Notes: generated by a model from the sequence alone, not told the origin. 64,000 nucleotides of DNA from Promethearchaeota archaeon (GCA_019057775.1 JAHLWT010000279.1:1-64000); one strand, 5' to 3'. Counted from the first letter of the stretch, positions 16,697 through 25,307 are shown. Program-made: numbers and translations.

Positions 16697-17014
16697 ATGT
16701 GGACCCGAAACAAGAAAAAAATGCATATCGCCAAAAGGTACATATCCAAGGTTTCAGAAGGATTATATACAGTCAATTTAAGAGGCTCTAATAAAAAAAT
16801 CTTATCTATCTACCAAAAAATTGTTTCCGTCCTCCGTAGCCACTCAAAATATAGACTTCCGAGCAATTTAATACCGCTTATATTTTTCATTTACTTTCGG
16901 CTCCACGACCTTACTATCACTAAACCACAATTACTCGCGGTGACCGATATTAAAAGTGCCGACTTAAATGATTTCCTTATGCAATTAAAAAATTATCTTC
17001 GAAGGGATATATAA
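16697..17014 (+). CDS. Small protein with cyclin/TFB-like helical segment
   Basis: 105-residue basic protein. Residues about 35-100 (IYQKIVSVLRSH, LPSNLIPLIFFIYFRLHD, ITKPQLLAVTDIKSADLNDFLMQLKNYL) show the helix spacing of one cyclin-like repeat of archaeal TFB: a helix bundle ending in a helix-turn-helix. There is no zinc ribbon and no second repeat. It could be a transcription regulator of the element or an unrelated helical DNA-binding protein. There is no Shine-Dalgarno before the ATG. It is followed after one base by the next ORF, consistent with an operon leading to parB. Confidence 0.5.
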   Translation: MWTRNKKKMHIAKRYISKVSEGLYTVNLRGSNKKILSIYQKIVSVLRSHSKYRLPSNLIPLIFFIYFRLHDLTITKPQLLAVTDIKSADLNDFLMQLKNYLRRDI

Positions 17015-17015
17015 A

Positions 17016-17210
17016 ATGAAAAATAAGATTACAAACCCTCAGTTCACTTTCTATTCATTAGACATTGAGGTAAAAAAATTTAAAAGTTACAATATATTTT
17101 ATTTTAATAGGATATTAACAGGGTTATTAGCATTAATATTAGGGGATAGTAAAACTATTTCTCCAAATTTCTTTAGGAGCATATTACTGATTGAGGTAGG
17201 AGGGATATAA
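17016..17210 (+). CDS. Small hypothetical protein
   Basis: 64-residue ORF beginning one base after the previous stop codon and ending two bases before the next ATG. Sequence: an N-terminal polar part, then FNRILTGLLALILGDSKTI, a short hydrophobic helix. I recognise no family. Its tight packing between two same-strand ORFs is the main support for it being real. Confidence 0.4.
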   Translation: MKNKITNPQFTFYSLDIEVKKFKSYNIFYFNRILTGLLALILGDSKTISPNFFRSILLIEVGGI

Positions 17211-17212
17211 AA

Positions 17213-17401
17213 ATGGTCGAGAAAAGGAGTGTTTCTCAGTCACAAAATTGTCAGAAATCGTTAAATTTATATTTATTAAATTTATTTTTTTATAAAAAAA
17301 CAATATTTTTACACAATTTTGGCTTTTTTACACAAATTGAGAGCGGAATTAAAATGACAGAATTTTTAAATTCGATAAAGAGGTGTGTATCTCATCACTA
17401 A
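17213..17401 (+). CDS. Doubtful small ORF overlapping parB start
   Basis: 62-residue ORF with a good GGAGGG ribosome binding site before its ATG. Its second half is coded by very AT-rich DNA containing two direct repeats (17306-17338) and TATA-like boxes, which looks more like the promoter region of the ParB-like gene than coding sequence. It may be a short real peptide, or only the first codons may be translated. Confidence 0.25.
   Translation: MVEKRSVSQSQNCQKSLNLYLLNLFFYKKTIFLHNFGFFTQIESGIKMTEFLNSIKRCVSHH
17306..17338. repeat. Two direct repeats TTTTTACACAA upstream of parB-like gene
   Basis: TTTTTACACAATT at 17306-17318 and TTTTTACACAAATT at 17325-17338, 19 bases apart start to start. 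They lie about 50-80 bases before the parB-like gene. The position fits an operator, a ParB-binding site or iterons; two copies are too few to decide. Confidence 0.45.
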
Positions 17402-18821
17402 TGTAGTTAATACATTCGAAGGAAATGTTTCACACTACGACGAAGGAGAGACTTATTATATTCCATTAAATAAAATTAGTGTTGATCCACAAAAAAGATC
17501 TCGTAGATTACCACCTTCTTATAAAGATTCTTCAGATTATTTACAATTAAGAACTTCTTTAATTAGATATGGCCAACTACACCCAATAACGTTAAATAAA
17601 TCTACCGGTAGGTTAAAACTAGTTTGTGGATTTCGGAGATTTACTGCTGCTGTGGAGCTCAGATGGGAACGGATAAAAGCTACAATCATTTGTGTTCCCA
17701 AAGAGATGGAAATGTTTTATGAACTTACAGAAAACATAAGCCGAACAGCTCTAACTTCTTATGAATATTACGAATCAATAGGAAGAGCTAAAGAAATATA
17801 CGAAGCCTCTGTTTTAAGCGGGAAATATGAAAACCTTAGATTTTTTACATTAGAAATTAAAAAAGATGGATCGGAATTTGGTTCCGATGGGTTACCCAAA
17901 AATCAACTTTTACCGACCTTTGTTAGTTTCTATCATAAAGAATGCGGATTATCCAAGAGAGCTTTACGTAATAAAGTGAGAATATGGAATGCAATCAATT
18001 CTAAGAAATTTGATAATAGTACAATTAATCTTATTAAAACAGGACAAATAAAACAAAATGAATTACTAGAAATTTTAAGAAAATCAGGCATTAAAAAAAG
18101 GCAAAAAGCCAATCCGAAGATTTTAGGAAAAATGGATAAAATTCATACTTTCAAAAAGACTGGAGCCAAAGATTCTTCCCTATCGCTTAATAGTTCCAAA
18201 AGAATTGGCATCCAAGATAAGACAGAACCAAATACAAAAAAACAAGAAGACTCGGAAGATTTAGACTCTTTTGAAAATGCCAAAAATAACAAGTTAAGCA
18301 CTAATATAGAAAAAGCGGAGAAAATCTATGAGGCAAGTAAGAACAATCCTCTAATAAAAAAACAATGGATAAAAGTCAAAAAACAACAAATCTCTTTAGA
18401 TAAAGGCCATAAGAACACAATCAAAATAGAAGAAGTCAACAAATCCATAAGAGAAGGTATCCTTTCCTCTTTTGAAGTAGCTGGAAAAAGTTATCATAAA
18501 AAGAAACGCATTCCTAATGAGAAAACTCAAGAAAATTCAAACAATGGTAAGAAAAACAATAAGGAAAAGGATATATCTTATGAAATACCTCTGGAAGATA
18601 AATGCAGATCTTGTTCTATGGCACAACTCTATGTCTACAAATGCAATGAATGTGGTGATATCCCAAATTGTCCCAGTTGTGGTACTCCAATGACTAAGGT
18701 TGTATGTGATGCCGATTTTGTTAAAGGACAAATAAAATTAAGGAATCCAAATTTTTCGAAATGCAAAGATTCTCCTGATATTAACGATTATGAAGTGTTA
18801 TTATTAAAAGAAGCTTCTTAA
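17385..18821 (+). CDS. ParB-like partition protein with C-terminal zinc ribbon
   Basis: 478-residue protein. Residues about 22-120 are a ParB/Spo0J N-terminal domain: IPLNKISVDPQ, then GQLHPITL, the nucleotide-binding box CGFRRFTAAVEL (residues 81-92, equivalent to G-E-R-R) and ENISR at 116-120. Residues about 185-240 contain the central helix-turn-helix (LSKRALRNKVRIWNAI). A long Lys/Asn/Glu-rich linker follows (about 245-400). Residues 406-440 hold three CxxC pairs (C407/C410, C420/C423, C429/C432), a zinc ribbon not found in standard bacterial ParB. No ParA-type ATPase is visible nearby. It may act in partition of a plasmid-like element or as a CTP-switch transcription regulator. The GTG start sits beside AGAGGTG and is not certain. 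Confidence 0.82.
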   Translation: MYLITNVVNTFEGNVSHYDEGETYYIPLNKISVDPQKRSRRLPPSYKDSSDYLQLRTSLIRYGQLHPITLNKSTGRLKLVCGFRRFTAAVELRWERIKATIICVPKEMEMFYELTENISRTALTSYEYYESIGRAKEIYEASVLSGKYENLRFFTLEIKKDGSEFGSDGLPKNQLLPTFVSFYHKECGLSKRALRNKVRIWNAINSKKFDNSTINLIKTGQIKQNELLEILRKSGIKKRQKANPKILGKMDKIHTFKKTGAKDSSLSLNSSKRIGIQDKTEPNTKKQEDSEDLDSFENAKNNKLSTNIEKAEKIYEASKNNPLIKKQWIKVKKQQISLDKGHKNTIKIEEVNKSIREGILSSFEVAGKSYHKKKRIPNEKTQENSNNGKKNNKEKDISYEIPLEDKCRSCSMAQLYVYKCNECGDIPNCPSCGTPMTKVVCDADFVKGQIKLRNPNFSKCKDSPDINDYEVLLLKEAS

Positions 18822-19144
18822 TTATTTCTTTTCAAGTTAAAATTAGTTATAAAATTTTTTCCTGAAGATGTGAGACGATACATGATAGGGCTATTTCTAT
18901 TGATACACTTTAAGACGTTTTGAGTCACTAAATCTTTCAAAGCCCTCCAAATAAAGTTAATTTTTGATCGGTTAGAGGGTTTTATATTGTTTTCCCGCCT
19001 TATCTTCCTAACTGTGATTATCCCGTTTTTCTTGGCAAGACAACCAATCGCGCGAATAGTTTCTTCTAAATTAATCTGATAGAAATTCATACCCTTACCA
19101 CCTATTTTATTAATTTGAGAATCTACCATTTTTTTTAAAGTCAC
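18818..19144 (-). CDS. Winged-helix-like small protein
   Basis: 108-residue basic protein. Residues about 25-100 (IRAIGCLAKKNGIITVRKIRRENNI, then NFIWRALKDLVTQNVLKCINRN, YRLTSSGKNFI) have the helix-turn-helix-wing order of a winged-helix DNA-binding domain with a final strand. It starts with GTG overlapping the stop of the upstream 177-aa gene (GTGA), so the two are translationally coupled. Its 3' end overlaps the end of the convergent parB-like gene by four bases. Probably a transcription regulator of the element. Confidence 0.6.
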   Translation of the reverse strand: MTLKKMVDSQINKIGGKGMNFYQINLEETIRAIGCLAKKNGIITVRKIRRENNIKPSNRSKINFIWRALKDLVTQNVLKCINRNSPIMYRLTSSGKNFITNFNLKRNN

Positions 19145-19674
19145 TCTTCCAAGATATCTTTCTTAGTCTTCTTTGAAATTAACGGCATTATATTATAAGT
19201 CCCATTCCCACCCCTAAAAACATCAATGAGAACCAAATCTCTTAAATATATCACAAGATTTCTTAGAAATTCCTCAGAGAATCCTTCATTCATTTTATAA
19301 ACTGTCAGAATATACTTAAAACTCACAGTTGGTTCATTTTCCCATTCTGATTCCAAGAATTCATATAGCTCATATGCCTTCTTTCGAAAGTAAAGTCCTT
19401 CAGAATTCCAAACACGGAATTCCCCTCTCGAATCCTCTTTTAGAATGACATCCCCTCGTTGAATGAGGTGTGCCAACACCATACCAAACAATTCATCAAG
19501 AAGTTTTAAATCGCAACACATCTCCATTTTTACTTTGAATAGAGTCGGAAATTTATATTCCGAACTTCTATTACCTTCCCATAATGATAGCAGTGCCGTT
19601 TTCATCAAATGTATATGATAATCCAACTTCTTAAAGCTCTCACTTTTGGAATTTCTATGCATTATTTCTAACAT
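19141..19674 (-). CDS. Hypothetical protein, probable double winged helix
   Basis: 177-residue protein I cannot assign. Two helical segments each end in a short beta hairpin (LLDELFGMVLAHLIQRGDVILKEDSRGEFRVWN, and FLRNLVIYLRDLVLIDVFRGGNGTYNIMP), suggesting two winged-helix units. It is coupled to the 108-aa gene by a stop/start overlap. Translation may start before the ATG: on the complement, GGTGAT (19705-19710) stands six bases ahead of an in-frame CTG (19696-19698), adding eight residues. The same arrangement is seen before both ribbon-helix-helix genes. Confidence 0.6.
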   Translation of the reverse strand: MLEIMHRNSKSESFKKLDYHIHLMKTALLSLWEGNRSSEYKFPTLFKVKMEMCCDLKLLDELFGMVLAHLIQRGDVILKEDSRGEFRVWNSEGLYFRKKAYELYEFLESEWENEPTVSFKYILTVYKMNEGFSEEFLRNLVIYLRDLVLIDVFRGGNGTYNIMPLISKKTKKDILEE

Positions 19675-19754
19675 ATTTGTGAATATCGTATCTTTCAGTA
19701 TTTGATCACCTTAATATAATTTTTTAAATATTTCAACAAGTTTTCCTTCTCCTC

Positions 19755-19952
19755 TCAGTTTGCTAAAAATTCATTATTTAATATCGACACAAATTCTAAC
19801 CTGAATTTCTCTGAAATTAAATCAATATCGTTATAACAATCATTATATGTATCAAGCGGAGACTCATCGATAAAAACCCGTGTGTAATTCATTAAGTCCG
19901 ATATTAACTTCGAATCTTGTATAGAATCATAATTTTTTAACAACTTAAGCAT
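19755..19952 (-). CDS. Small hypothetical protein
   Basis: 65-residue acidic ORF (MLKLLKNYDSIQDSKLISDLMNYTRVFIDES...) with predicted helices and no recognised motif. It lies upstream of the two winged-helix genes on the same strand, 80 bp away. No Shine-Dalgarno is visible. Real or not is uncertain. Confidence 0.35.
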   Translation of the reverse strand: MLKLLKNYDSIQDSKLISDLMNYTRVFIDESPLDTYNDCYNDIDLISEKFRLEFVSILNNEFLAN

Positions 19953-20180
19953 TAACTTACTTACTAGTTGACAAGGATCTTCTTCTCTATTTCTTTCGAA
20001 ATAATTTATTACCTGTAAATAAACATTTCTATATAGAATGGTTTTTCACCCCTCTTTTCTTCATCTTTTTGATATTCAATTTACCTAATTTAAATAAAAA
20101 TTTTTGTATCAATATAACTTAAAGAAATACCCATATTTAAAGTTTTGATTTTTTACCAAAACCGTTTTTGCACTTTTCCC

Positions 20181-20198
20181 AAAATCGATTTTCGAAAA
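20181..20198. promoter_or_regulatory. Overlapping palindromes, probable operator
   Basis: AAAATCGATTTT (20181-20192) and TTTTCGAAAA (20189-20198) are perfect palindromes sharing TTTT. They end nine bases before the TATA box at 20207, in the divergent region between the minus-strand winged-helix operon and the gene at 20259. A regulator encoded on either side may bind here. Confidence 0.5.
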
Positions 20199-20206
20199 AT
20201 GTCAAA

Positions 20207-20214
20207 TTTAAATA
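20207..20214 (+). promoter_or_regulatory. TATA box for gene at 20259
   Basis: TTTAAATA, 45-52 bases before the ATG, giving a short leader of about 20-25 nt without a Shine-Dalgarno. Confidence 0.45.
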
Positions 20215-20258
20215 TTAAAACATTCATATTATTAATAATAGGCATTTGATTTGGTTCT

Positions 20259-20561
20259 ATGAAATTAAATATACCCAAGCGAAATTTTTTTGTAACTTTT
20301 GATGGAGATTTTGAATTCTGTATTTTTCTTAAGTCTAAAGGATGGTTTACACTAAATAAAGTTCTAAAGGAAATTCAAGAAATTGACAAAGACACAGAAT
20401 TAAATTACAATCTATTATACGACAGGATAAGTGGGTGGCAGAAGCAGGAGTTTATCCAAAGACATAACATAGCAACTCTGGGGGGTCCTAAATATGAATA
20501 TAGCTTCACAAAGGAAGCATTAAAAATATTGGACAGGTACAAATCGAATAGGTCAGATTAA
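20259..20561 (+). CDS. Small winged-helix-like hypothetical protein
   Basis: 100-residue protein. It is composed of KRNFFVTFDGDFEFCIFLKSKGWFTLNKVLKEIQ, a helical middle and LGGPKYEYSFTKEALKILDRYK, a hairpin plus C-terminal helix as in PadR/winged-helix regulators. The exact family is not recognised. It is transcribed alone from the TTTAAATA promoter next to the double palindrome, which it may autoregulate. It converges with the next small regulator. Confidence 0.55.
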   Translation: MKLNIPKRNFFVTFDGDFEFCIFLKSKGWFTLNKVLKEIQEIDKDTELNYNLLYDRISGWQKQEFIQRHNIATLGGPKYEYSFTKEALKILDRYKSNRSD

Positions 20562-20619
20562 TTTAAGCATAGAGTAAGATGCCTAAGACTCCTTCACGTA
20601 ATCTGAGATAGAAATTATG

Positions 20620-20892
20620 CTAATTTGGCGTAGTTTTATACTCGTAAAAATCACCATTTTTACTTCTTTCAAGCAATTTCTCATTAAACCATCCTTCTAA
20701 ATATCGGTTTATCGTAGAATGAGGTAATTTACATTCCTTTTTAATATCCGCCAAAAAAAACCTTCTATGTCGGTAGATGTACTTAAAAACTTTCATTTTC
20801 TGACTTATGTTCGACACAAACTTATCTAATTCCATAGGTAATTCACTTAATAAATGATTTAAATATTTTAAAAGAAAGTACTGAGAAGTCAA
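20620..20892 (-). CDS. Helix-turn-helix regulator
   Basis: 90-residue protein. FKYIYRHRRFFLADIKKECKLPHSTINRYLEGWFNEKLLERSKNGDFYEYK is a clear winged helix-turn-helix (recognition helix around LPHSTINRYLEGW, wing around SKNGDFYEYK). The first 20 residues include a TTG start without a ribosome binding site; ATG at Met20 (MELDKF) may be the real start. It lies divergent to the surface protein gene at 21195, with a shared motif between them (20953-20966). Confidence 0.65.
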   Translation of the reverse strand: MTSQYFLLKYLNHLLSELPMELDKFVSNISQKMKVFKYIYRHRRFFLADIKKECKLPHSTINRYLEGWFNEKLLERSKNGDFYEYKTTPN

Positions 20893-20952
20893 TATTTGAT
20901 TTTTATTATTGTGTGTTCATAAAATTGTCATTTCATCTATCCAAAATCCTGC

Positions 20953-20966
20953 AATTTTTGTACCAA
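20953..20966. promoter_or_regulatory. AATTTTTGTACCAA motif shared with 25333-25346
   Basis: Exact 14-base match, on the opposite strand, to the core of the palindrome at 25326-25349. Both occurrences lie between a minus-strand winged-helix gene and a plus-strand gene cluster for a surface protein. Confidence 0.45.
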
Positions 20967-21007
20967 TCTCAAGAGTGAGAATGATACTTTGAAATTTTTG
21001 AAAAACA

Positions 21008-21017
21008 TTTATATAAG
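21008..21017 (+). promoter_or_regulatory. TATA-like box TTTATATAAG
   Basis: Good archaeal TATA box about 180 bases before the ATG of the beta-helix gene at 21195. The long leader between them (AT-rich, with one GAAAGAAAGGG purine tract) holds no ORF I can support. Confidence 0.4.
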
Positions 21018-21194
21018 ACATTTTCCTTTATAATAAATTAAGACATAACAGAAAGAAAGGGATTCCCTCTTGACAATATAAAATGATGAGAAGGAGCCTT
21101 GTTGTGGCGAAGTAAGGCAAAAAAAAAGAATTTTTGTTTAAATATCCGTGAAAACACGTTTAATTAAGAATTTTGAAATTAGAGGAAAAATATC

Positions 21195-22241
21195 ATGAAA
21201 AAGAAACATTTTGGCATGGTTTTATTAGTTTTTAGCATGTTTGTAGCATCGCTCTCATTTGAGACCGGAGATAACAGTTTAATCAGGAATGATATTGACC
21301 CCCAAACATCATCGTTAATAGAAATACCGCACACAATAACCATCGATAAAAATTGGACGGAAACTGTTGCAATGTACGATTGGTGTACGGGAAATGGGAC
21401 TGAAGAAAATCCATACATTATAGAAGGTATCAGTATCAATTCAAATTTTTCGGGGCCCTGTCTTTCAATTATAGATTCTGCCGAATTCTTCATAATTAGA
21501 AATAGCTCGTTTTCTTATGGAGCACACAAAAGATTCACTGGTCGCATTTCAAATGCGGGAATCTACATGGAAAAAGCTGAAAACGGAGTAATAGATAATT
21601 GTACCTTCTTTCACAATAAATTCGGTATCTCCATTTTAGAAGCCGAGAAGCTAAATATTACCAATTGTCGGTTTTTTGGCTCTCATAATATTACATACAC
21701 AGGATGGGGGACGGCAGTTGTGATCCAAGAAGGTAAAGAAATATTGATTTCTCGTTGTTACACGCTCAATTATTATAGCGGTTTTGTTGTTCGAGATAGC
21801 GAAGAAGTCTATATAGACCTTAACCATATCGAAAATAACCTTTTCGGACATACTGATGACACCGGTGTATATTTTAGGTATGTTAACGATTCAGCAATAA
21901 CAAGCAATGATTTTTATGGCTGTGAATCATCAACGCAAGAATCATTTGGTTTATCGACTTCCAATTTTGGTGCTAGTCCAATAACGACAGAAAACTGTCG
22001 TAACATAACTATATTCGGAAATGAATTTTTCAATGGAAATGATGATGTAGATGATGATAACGGCGGTGGAGATAATGTTGGAGATGATAATGGAGATGAT
22101 CCTTCTGATTCAGATTCAGATCCTTCACCCCTTAGCCAAACTGTTCCCTATGGAAACTTATACATGTTATTCATGGTAGTTGGAATAGTAGCACTTGTAT
22201 TAATTAAAAAGCGAAGAGTTTTCAATAAAAATACAAACTAA
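21195..22241 (+). CDS. Membrane-anchored beta-helix surface protein
   Basis: 348-residue exported protein. It has a signal peptide (about 1-22, KKKH then hydrophobic) and YDWCTGNGTEENPYIIEGISI at about 59-79, the counterpart of the motif in the 802-aa protein. Right-handed beta-helix repeats run to about 280 (NGVIDNCTFFHNKFGISIL, SEEVYIDLNHIENNLFG). An extremely acidic Asp/Gly/Ser linker follows (about 283-315), then the membrane helix LYMLFMVVGIVALVLI with tail KKRRVF. It has no Ig-like repeats. The acidic spacer probably holds the helix domain away from the membrane through an S-layer. Likely surface adhesion or glycan contact. Confidence 0.85.
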   Translation: MKKKHFGMVLLVFSMFVASLSFETGDNSLIRNDIDPQTSSLIEIPHTITIDKNWTETVAMYDWCTGNGTEENPYIIEGISINSNFSGPCLSIIDSAEFFIIRNSSFSYGAHKRFTGRISNAGIYMEKAENGVIDNCTFFHNKFGISILEAEKLNITNCRFFGSHNITYTGWGTAVVIQEGKEILISRCYTLNYYSGFVVRDSEEVYIDLNHIENNLFGHTDDTGVYFRYVNDSAITSNDFYGCESSTQESFGLSTSNFGASPITTENCRNITIFGNEFFNGNDDVDDDNGGGDNVGDDNGDDPSDSDSDPSPLSQTVPYGNLYMLFMVVGIVALVLIKKRRVFNKNTN

Positions 22242-22328
22242 ACCATTGTTCTATTTTTTTTTTATTTATTTTTTTTACTTTTGTAAATTTCTTCCAAAAA
22301 ATAAATACAGACTCTCAAATAAAGCGTC

Positions 22329-24407
22329 TCACTTTATCTTTTTCTTTCTTTTTCCTTTGATTTGACTAAATATAAATAGATATCCAAGAATAAAAAGCAA
22401 CAAAATAAATATAATCCATATGACAAATAATAAAATCGTATCAGGATAATATTGAATGATTAAATCAAAATCTGAAAGTGGAAATCTTAAATTGATAATT
22501 CCTAGTACTATGAAAGGAATTGAGATTATTCCGCCTACTAACAATCCATATTTTACCAAATTTTCATTATGAGACAATTGAGTTTTTGGAAATGCTTCTC
22601 TATGAACATCTAATCGTTTTTTAGCTAATATTATAATCATGACAATTAGGACGATTGCTGTTATTGTAATTGCAAGAAAGCCTAAAACTGTAAAGGTAAT
22701 TCTCCAAATTGTAGTATCAATATCCGATTGAGATAGTTCTGGTTTTTGAATTCCAAGAACTTTTAATTGGATCATCAGACATGTATTAAAATAAAGATCC
22801 ATAAAATTTCCATACGTTAACGCAACAGCTCCAGTTATATCATCGATCCCATCTCGATTTTGGTCAATACACCGATTTAACCAAGTTAGATCGCTCTTAA
22901 AAAATAGTTTTTTACCAATTAAAGTATTATAAAGTCCTAAAATTAAACCTGTAGTATCGTTTTCGGTTATAGGAACCATCGTAACCCATAACGTAGTATC
23001 CAGCAGAGGATTTAGTTCGTTATAATTTTCATTCTCATCAGATTCCCAGGCAGTATAGTCAATTTTTACACTATCATACTTCTGAACCTTACTTGATACA
23101 GGTCTAAGTAAGAAAGCCCCATAAACTATCATAAATACAATAAGAAAAAGCACTACAGGAACCACAAATTTCTTACGATGATTTTTTACCAGTATCTTAA
23201 ATCTTTCAGAAAATCCTCGATCTTTTTTAATTTCTCTTAAATTTCTTTCCATAGATCCTTCTTGTTCAGGGGAATACAATTTTTTTATGAGAACAGACAC
23301 AATTTTCTGGATATCTAGTTTAATCAGCACTTCACTTTCATGTTTCTTAAAAATAGGGGTTTTCTGCTCTTCGGCCTTAATTCTTGACTTTTTAATATGC
23401 TTTGGATCTAACTCAATATTAACAATCTTTTTAGTCCGAACTTCCTTAAATGATAAAATTCCATGTTCCTTATCAAATAATTTTTTTAGGTTATAAATTG
23501 TATCTATTCTCAGACAACTTGGAGCAAAATAATTTTTATCAAATTCTAATTCTTCTCTTGTAATGTCATAAAGCTTATTCGATCTTGAAAAAACCCTAAA
23601 GAAATTGTTATAGAATTTATTTATATCTAGCTTAATAGAAAACTTTTCTATCTCTGTCTCAACTTTCAAATCGGAATTAAACAAAATATATACAAAACAA
23701 TCAACAAAAGAGTATTTGTGTAAATCAGGTTTTAACTTCTCTGGATTTTGTATATTATCCAACAGCTTAATTCTTTCATCTTCAATTTTCTTCTTAAATA
23801 TTTCAATAATGTGTTTCCTTATTTTAATTACTTTTATCAGATTATTTTTAATTTCAAAATGAAAAGTAGGCTTAATTTTGAAATATTCTCGAATAACTTT
23901 ATTAACTTCATTCCGAAAAGAAAGATCCTCGTTAAAAAAAACCTCGTACTTATTCCATTGGTCAGAAATAAATTTTATTTTCAATGATTTTATCTGCGAA
24001 ACTTGCTCTTTTCTCCTATTACTAATTTCATCTTTTATCCCCTCTCTTTTTTTCGTAGCAGTTTTCAATATTCCTACCGGATCTTCACTTAATTCTTCTC
24101 GTTGATAAGTGTCAATAAACTTTGCTATTTTTTTTTCGGATACTAATAATGAGTTAATTCCTTCGACCTTAATAGAAGTAGGTAATTTCTTATATAATCT
24201 TTCTGAGCGTTTCAATAATGAATTAAAGCGTCTCCAAGAATTCTCGAACCTTCGTAATTTCGTATGATGAATCTCAATTAAAATTTTATATAAATCTTTT
24301 TTAAAATTCTGGAGATCTTTCTTTCCTAAAATCCCCGAAAAATCACCTCTAAGGGTGAGTTCTCCATTATTGTAATTTTCCTTAAAAGTAGATTTTTGTT
24401 GAGACAT
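22329..24407 (-). CDS. Large membrane protein with possible FKBP-like external domain
   Basis: 692-residue protein. Residues about 1-420 are cytosolic, Lys/Glu-rich and helical, with coiled-coil character in places (KKREGIKDEISNRRKEQVSQIKSLK). A first membrane helix lies at about 425-447. Residues about 448-565 form an external domain beginning VQKYDSVKIDYTAWESD and continuing LLDTTLWVTMVPITENDTTGLILGLYNTLIGKKLFF. The order resembles the G-D-x-V-x-V-x-Y ... L-x-G-L-x-x-M-x-x-G-E pattern of FKBP prolyl isomerases. Three more membrane helices follow (about 573-600, 618-640, 655-682) before a KGKRKKKIK tail. A membrane-bound folding factor for exported proteins would suit this neighbourhood of surface proteins. 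The FKBP call is tentative. Confidence 0.6.
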   Translation of the reverse strand: MSQQKSTFKENYNNGELTLRGDFSGILGKKDLQNFKKDLYKILIEIHHTKLRRFENSWRRFNSLLKRSERLYKKLPTSIKVEGINSLLVSEKKIAKFIDTYQREELSEDPVGILKTATKKREGIKDEISNRRKEQVSQIKSLKIKFISDQWNKYEVFFNEDLSFRNEVNKVIREYFKIKPTFHFEIKNNLIKVIKIRKHIIEIFKKKIEDERIKLLDNIQNPEKLKPDLHKYSFVDCFVYILFNSDLKVETEIEKFSIKLDINKFYNNFFRVFSRSNKLYDITREELEFDKNYFAPSCLRIDTIYNLKKLFDKEHGILSFKEVRTKKIVNIELDPKHIKKSRIKAEEQKTPIFKKHESEVLIKLDIQKIVSVLIKKLYSPEQEGSMERNLREIKKDRGFSERFKILVKNHRKKFVVPVVLFLIVFMIVYGAFLLRPVSSKVQKYDSVKIDYTAWESDENENYNELNPLLDTTLWVTMVPITENDTTGLILGLYNTLIGKKLFFKSDLTWLNRCIDQNRDGIDDITGAVALTYGNFMDLYFNTCLMIQLKVLGIQKPELSQSDIDTTIWRITFTVLGFLAITITAIVLIVMIIILAKKRLDVHREAFPKTQLSHNENLVKYGLLVGGIISIPFIVLGIINLRFPLSDFDLIIQYYPDTILLFVIWIIFILLLFILGYLFIFSQIKGKRKKKIK

Positions 24408-24447
24408 TTAATTTATAAAATAAAAGAAAAATAAATTTTTATAGATT

Positions 24448-24678
24448 TCACTTTCTCATCCGCTTTTTTAATAAAACAAGGCTAACAATAGAAATGACTC
24501 CAACTATTAAAAATGGATCAAATCCCGGAATTCCATCACTACCAGTTCCATCACCATCATCAAGACTATCCATTAACATTATGTTATCAGCACCATTACA
24601 AAATAGAAACTTATTTTCTTCATTTTTGTCAAATTTCACACCCTTTTTTGTTTTATAGAATCTTAAATTACTATACAT
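24448..24678 (-). CDS. Short protein carrying only a surface-protein membrane anchor
   Basis: 76-residue ORF. Its last 40 residues are an Asp/Gly/Ser linker (DSLDDGDGTGSDGIPG), a membrane helix (FDPFLIVGVISIVSLVLL) and a KKRMRK tail, the C-terminal anchor layout seen in the other surface proteins here. The first 36 residues (YSNLRFYKTKKGVKFDKNEENKFLF) are polar without a signal peptide. It is most likely the 3' remnant of a degraded surface-protein gene; a small anchored peptide is possible. It shares a strand with the 692-aa gene, 40 bp away. Confidence 0.45.
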   Translation of the reverse strand: MYSNLRFYKTKKGVKFDKNEENKFLFCNGADNIMLMDSLDDGDGTGSDGIPGFDPFLIVGVISIVSLVLLKKRMRK

Positions 24679-24887
24679 ATAATCATTATTTTTGAATAAA
24701 GACTGTATGATCGTATTCTGGTTGATAAATATTTAAAACACTTAAATATAAAAACATTTTCATATTGATTCATATCTCTATCAAACCGATCTGATTTTAA
24801 GGTTGATTTCTTCAAGGGGGTTCAATGAGTTTTTGACCAAGAAATATTTGACACCTGTCCAGTGTACTCAAAAATTTTGAAATTTTT

Positions 24888-25259
24888 TTACAACAAATTC
24901 TTTGATTCAAGGATTATTTTTTGATAGAATGTGGAAACGATTCTTTCATACTCCTCTAGAAATTTATTTATTTTTGGTCCAGCAACTACAATTACTCTCC
25001 TCAAATCAGCATCATTGTTGACCTTCTTTAAATATCCTATCTTTGCCCCAATCTTTATATATTTATATACAGTATTCTCAATGATCCCAAATTCTTTACT
25101 TATTTCTTGTACCGTACATTCATTTTTTTCCGCAATAAATTTATACATAAGATATTTGATTATACATCGCATTTGATCCTCAATAACACCATGATTTTTA
25201 TCATTTTCCTTAAAAATTCCTTTTATTTTCCAAACCTTCGGAATTAGCTTATAGATCAT
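24888..25259 (-). CDS. Winged-helix transcription regulator
   Basis: 123-residue protein. Residues about 30-95 are a winged helix-turn-helix (IKYLMYKFIAEKNECTVQEISKEFGIIENTVYKYIKIGAKIGYLKKVNNDADLRRVIVV), with a C-terminal helix (NKFLEEYERIVSTFYQKII) for dimerisation, as in MarR-like regulators. A TTTAAATA box on the complement (25284-25291) lies 25-32 bases ahead of its ATG. Two palindromes (25308-25349) sit just behind that, so autoregulation is likely. It is divergent from the operon of the giant protein and is the best candidate for its regulator. Confidence 0.75.
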   Translation of the reverse strand: MIYKLIPKVWKIKGIFKENDKNHGVIEDQMRCIIKYLMYKFIAEKNECTVQEISKEFGIIENTVYKYIKIGAKIGYLKKVNNDADLRRVIVVAGPKINKFLEEYERIVSTFYQKIILESKNLL

Positions 25260-25307
25260 AATGAAACATTATTATACCATTTCTATTTAAAGAAAAAATT
25301 GGAGATG

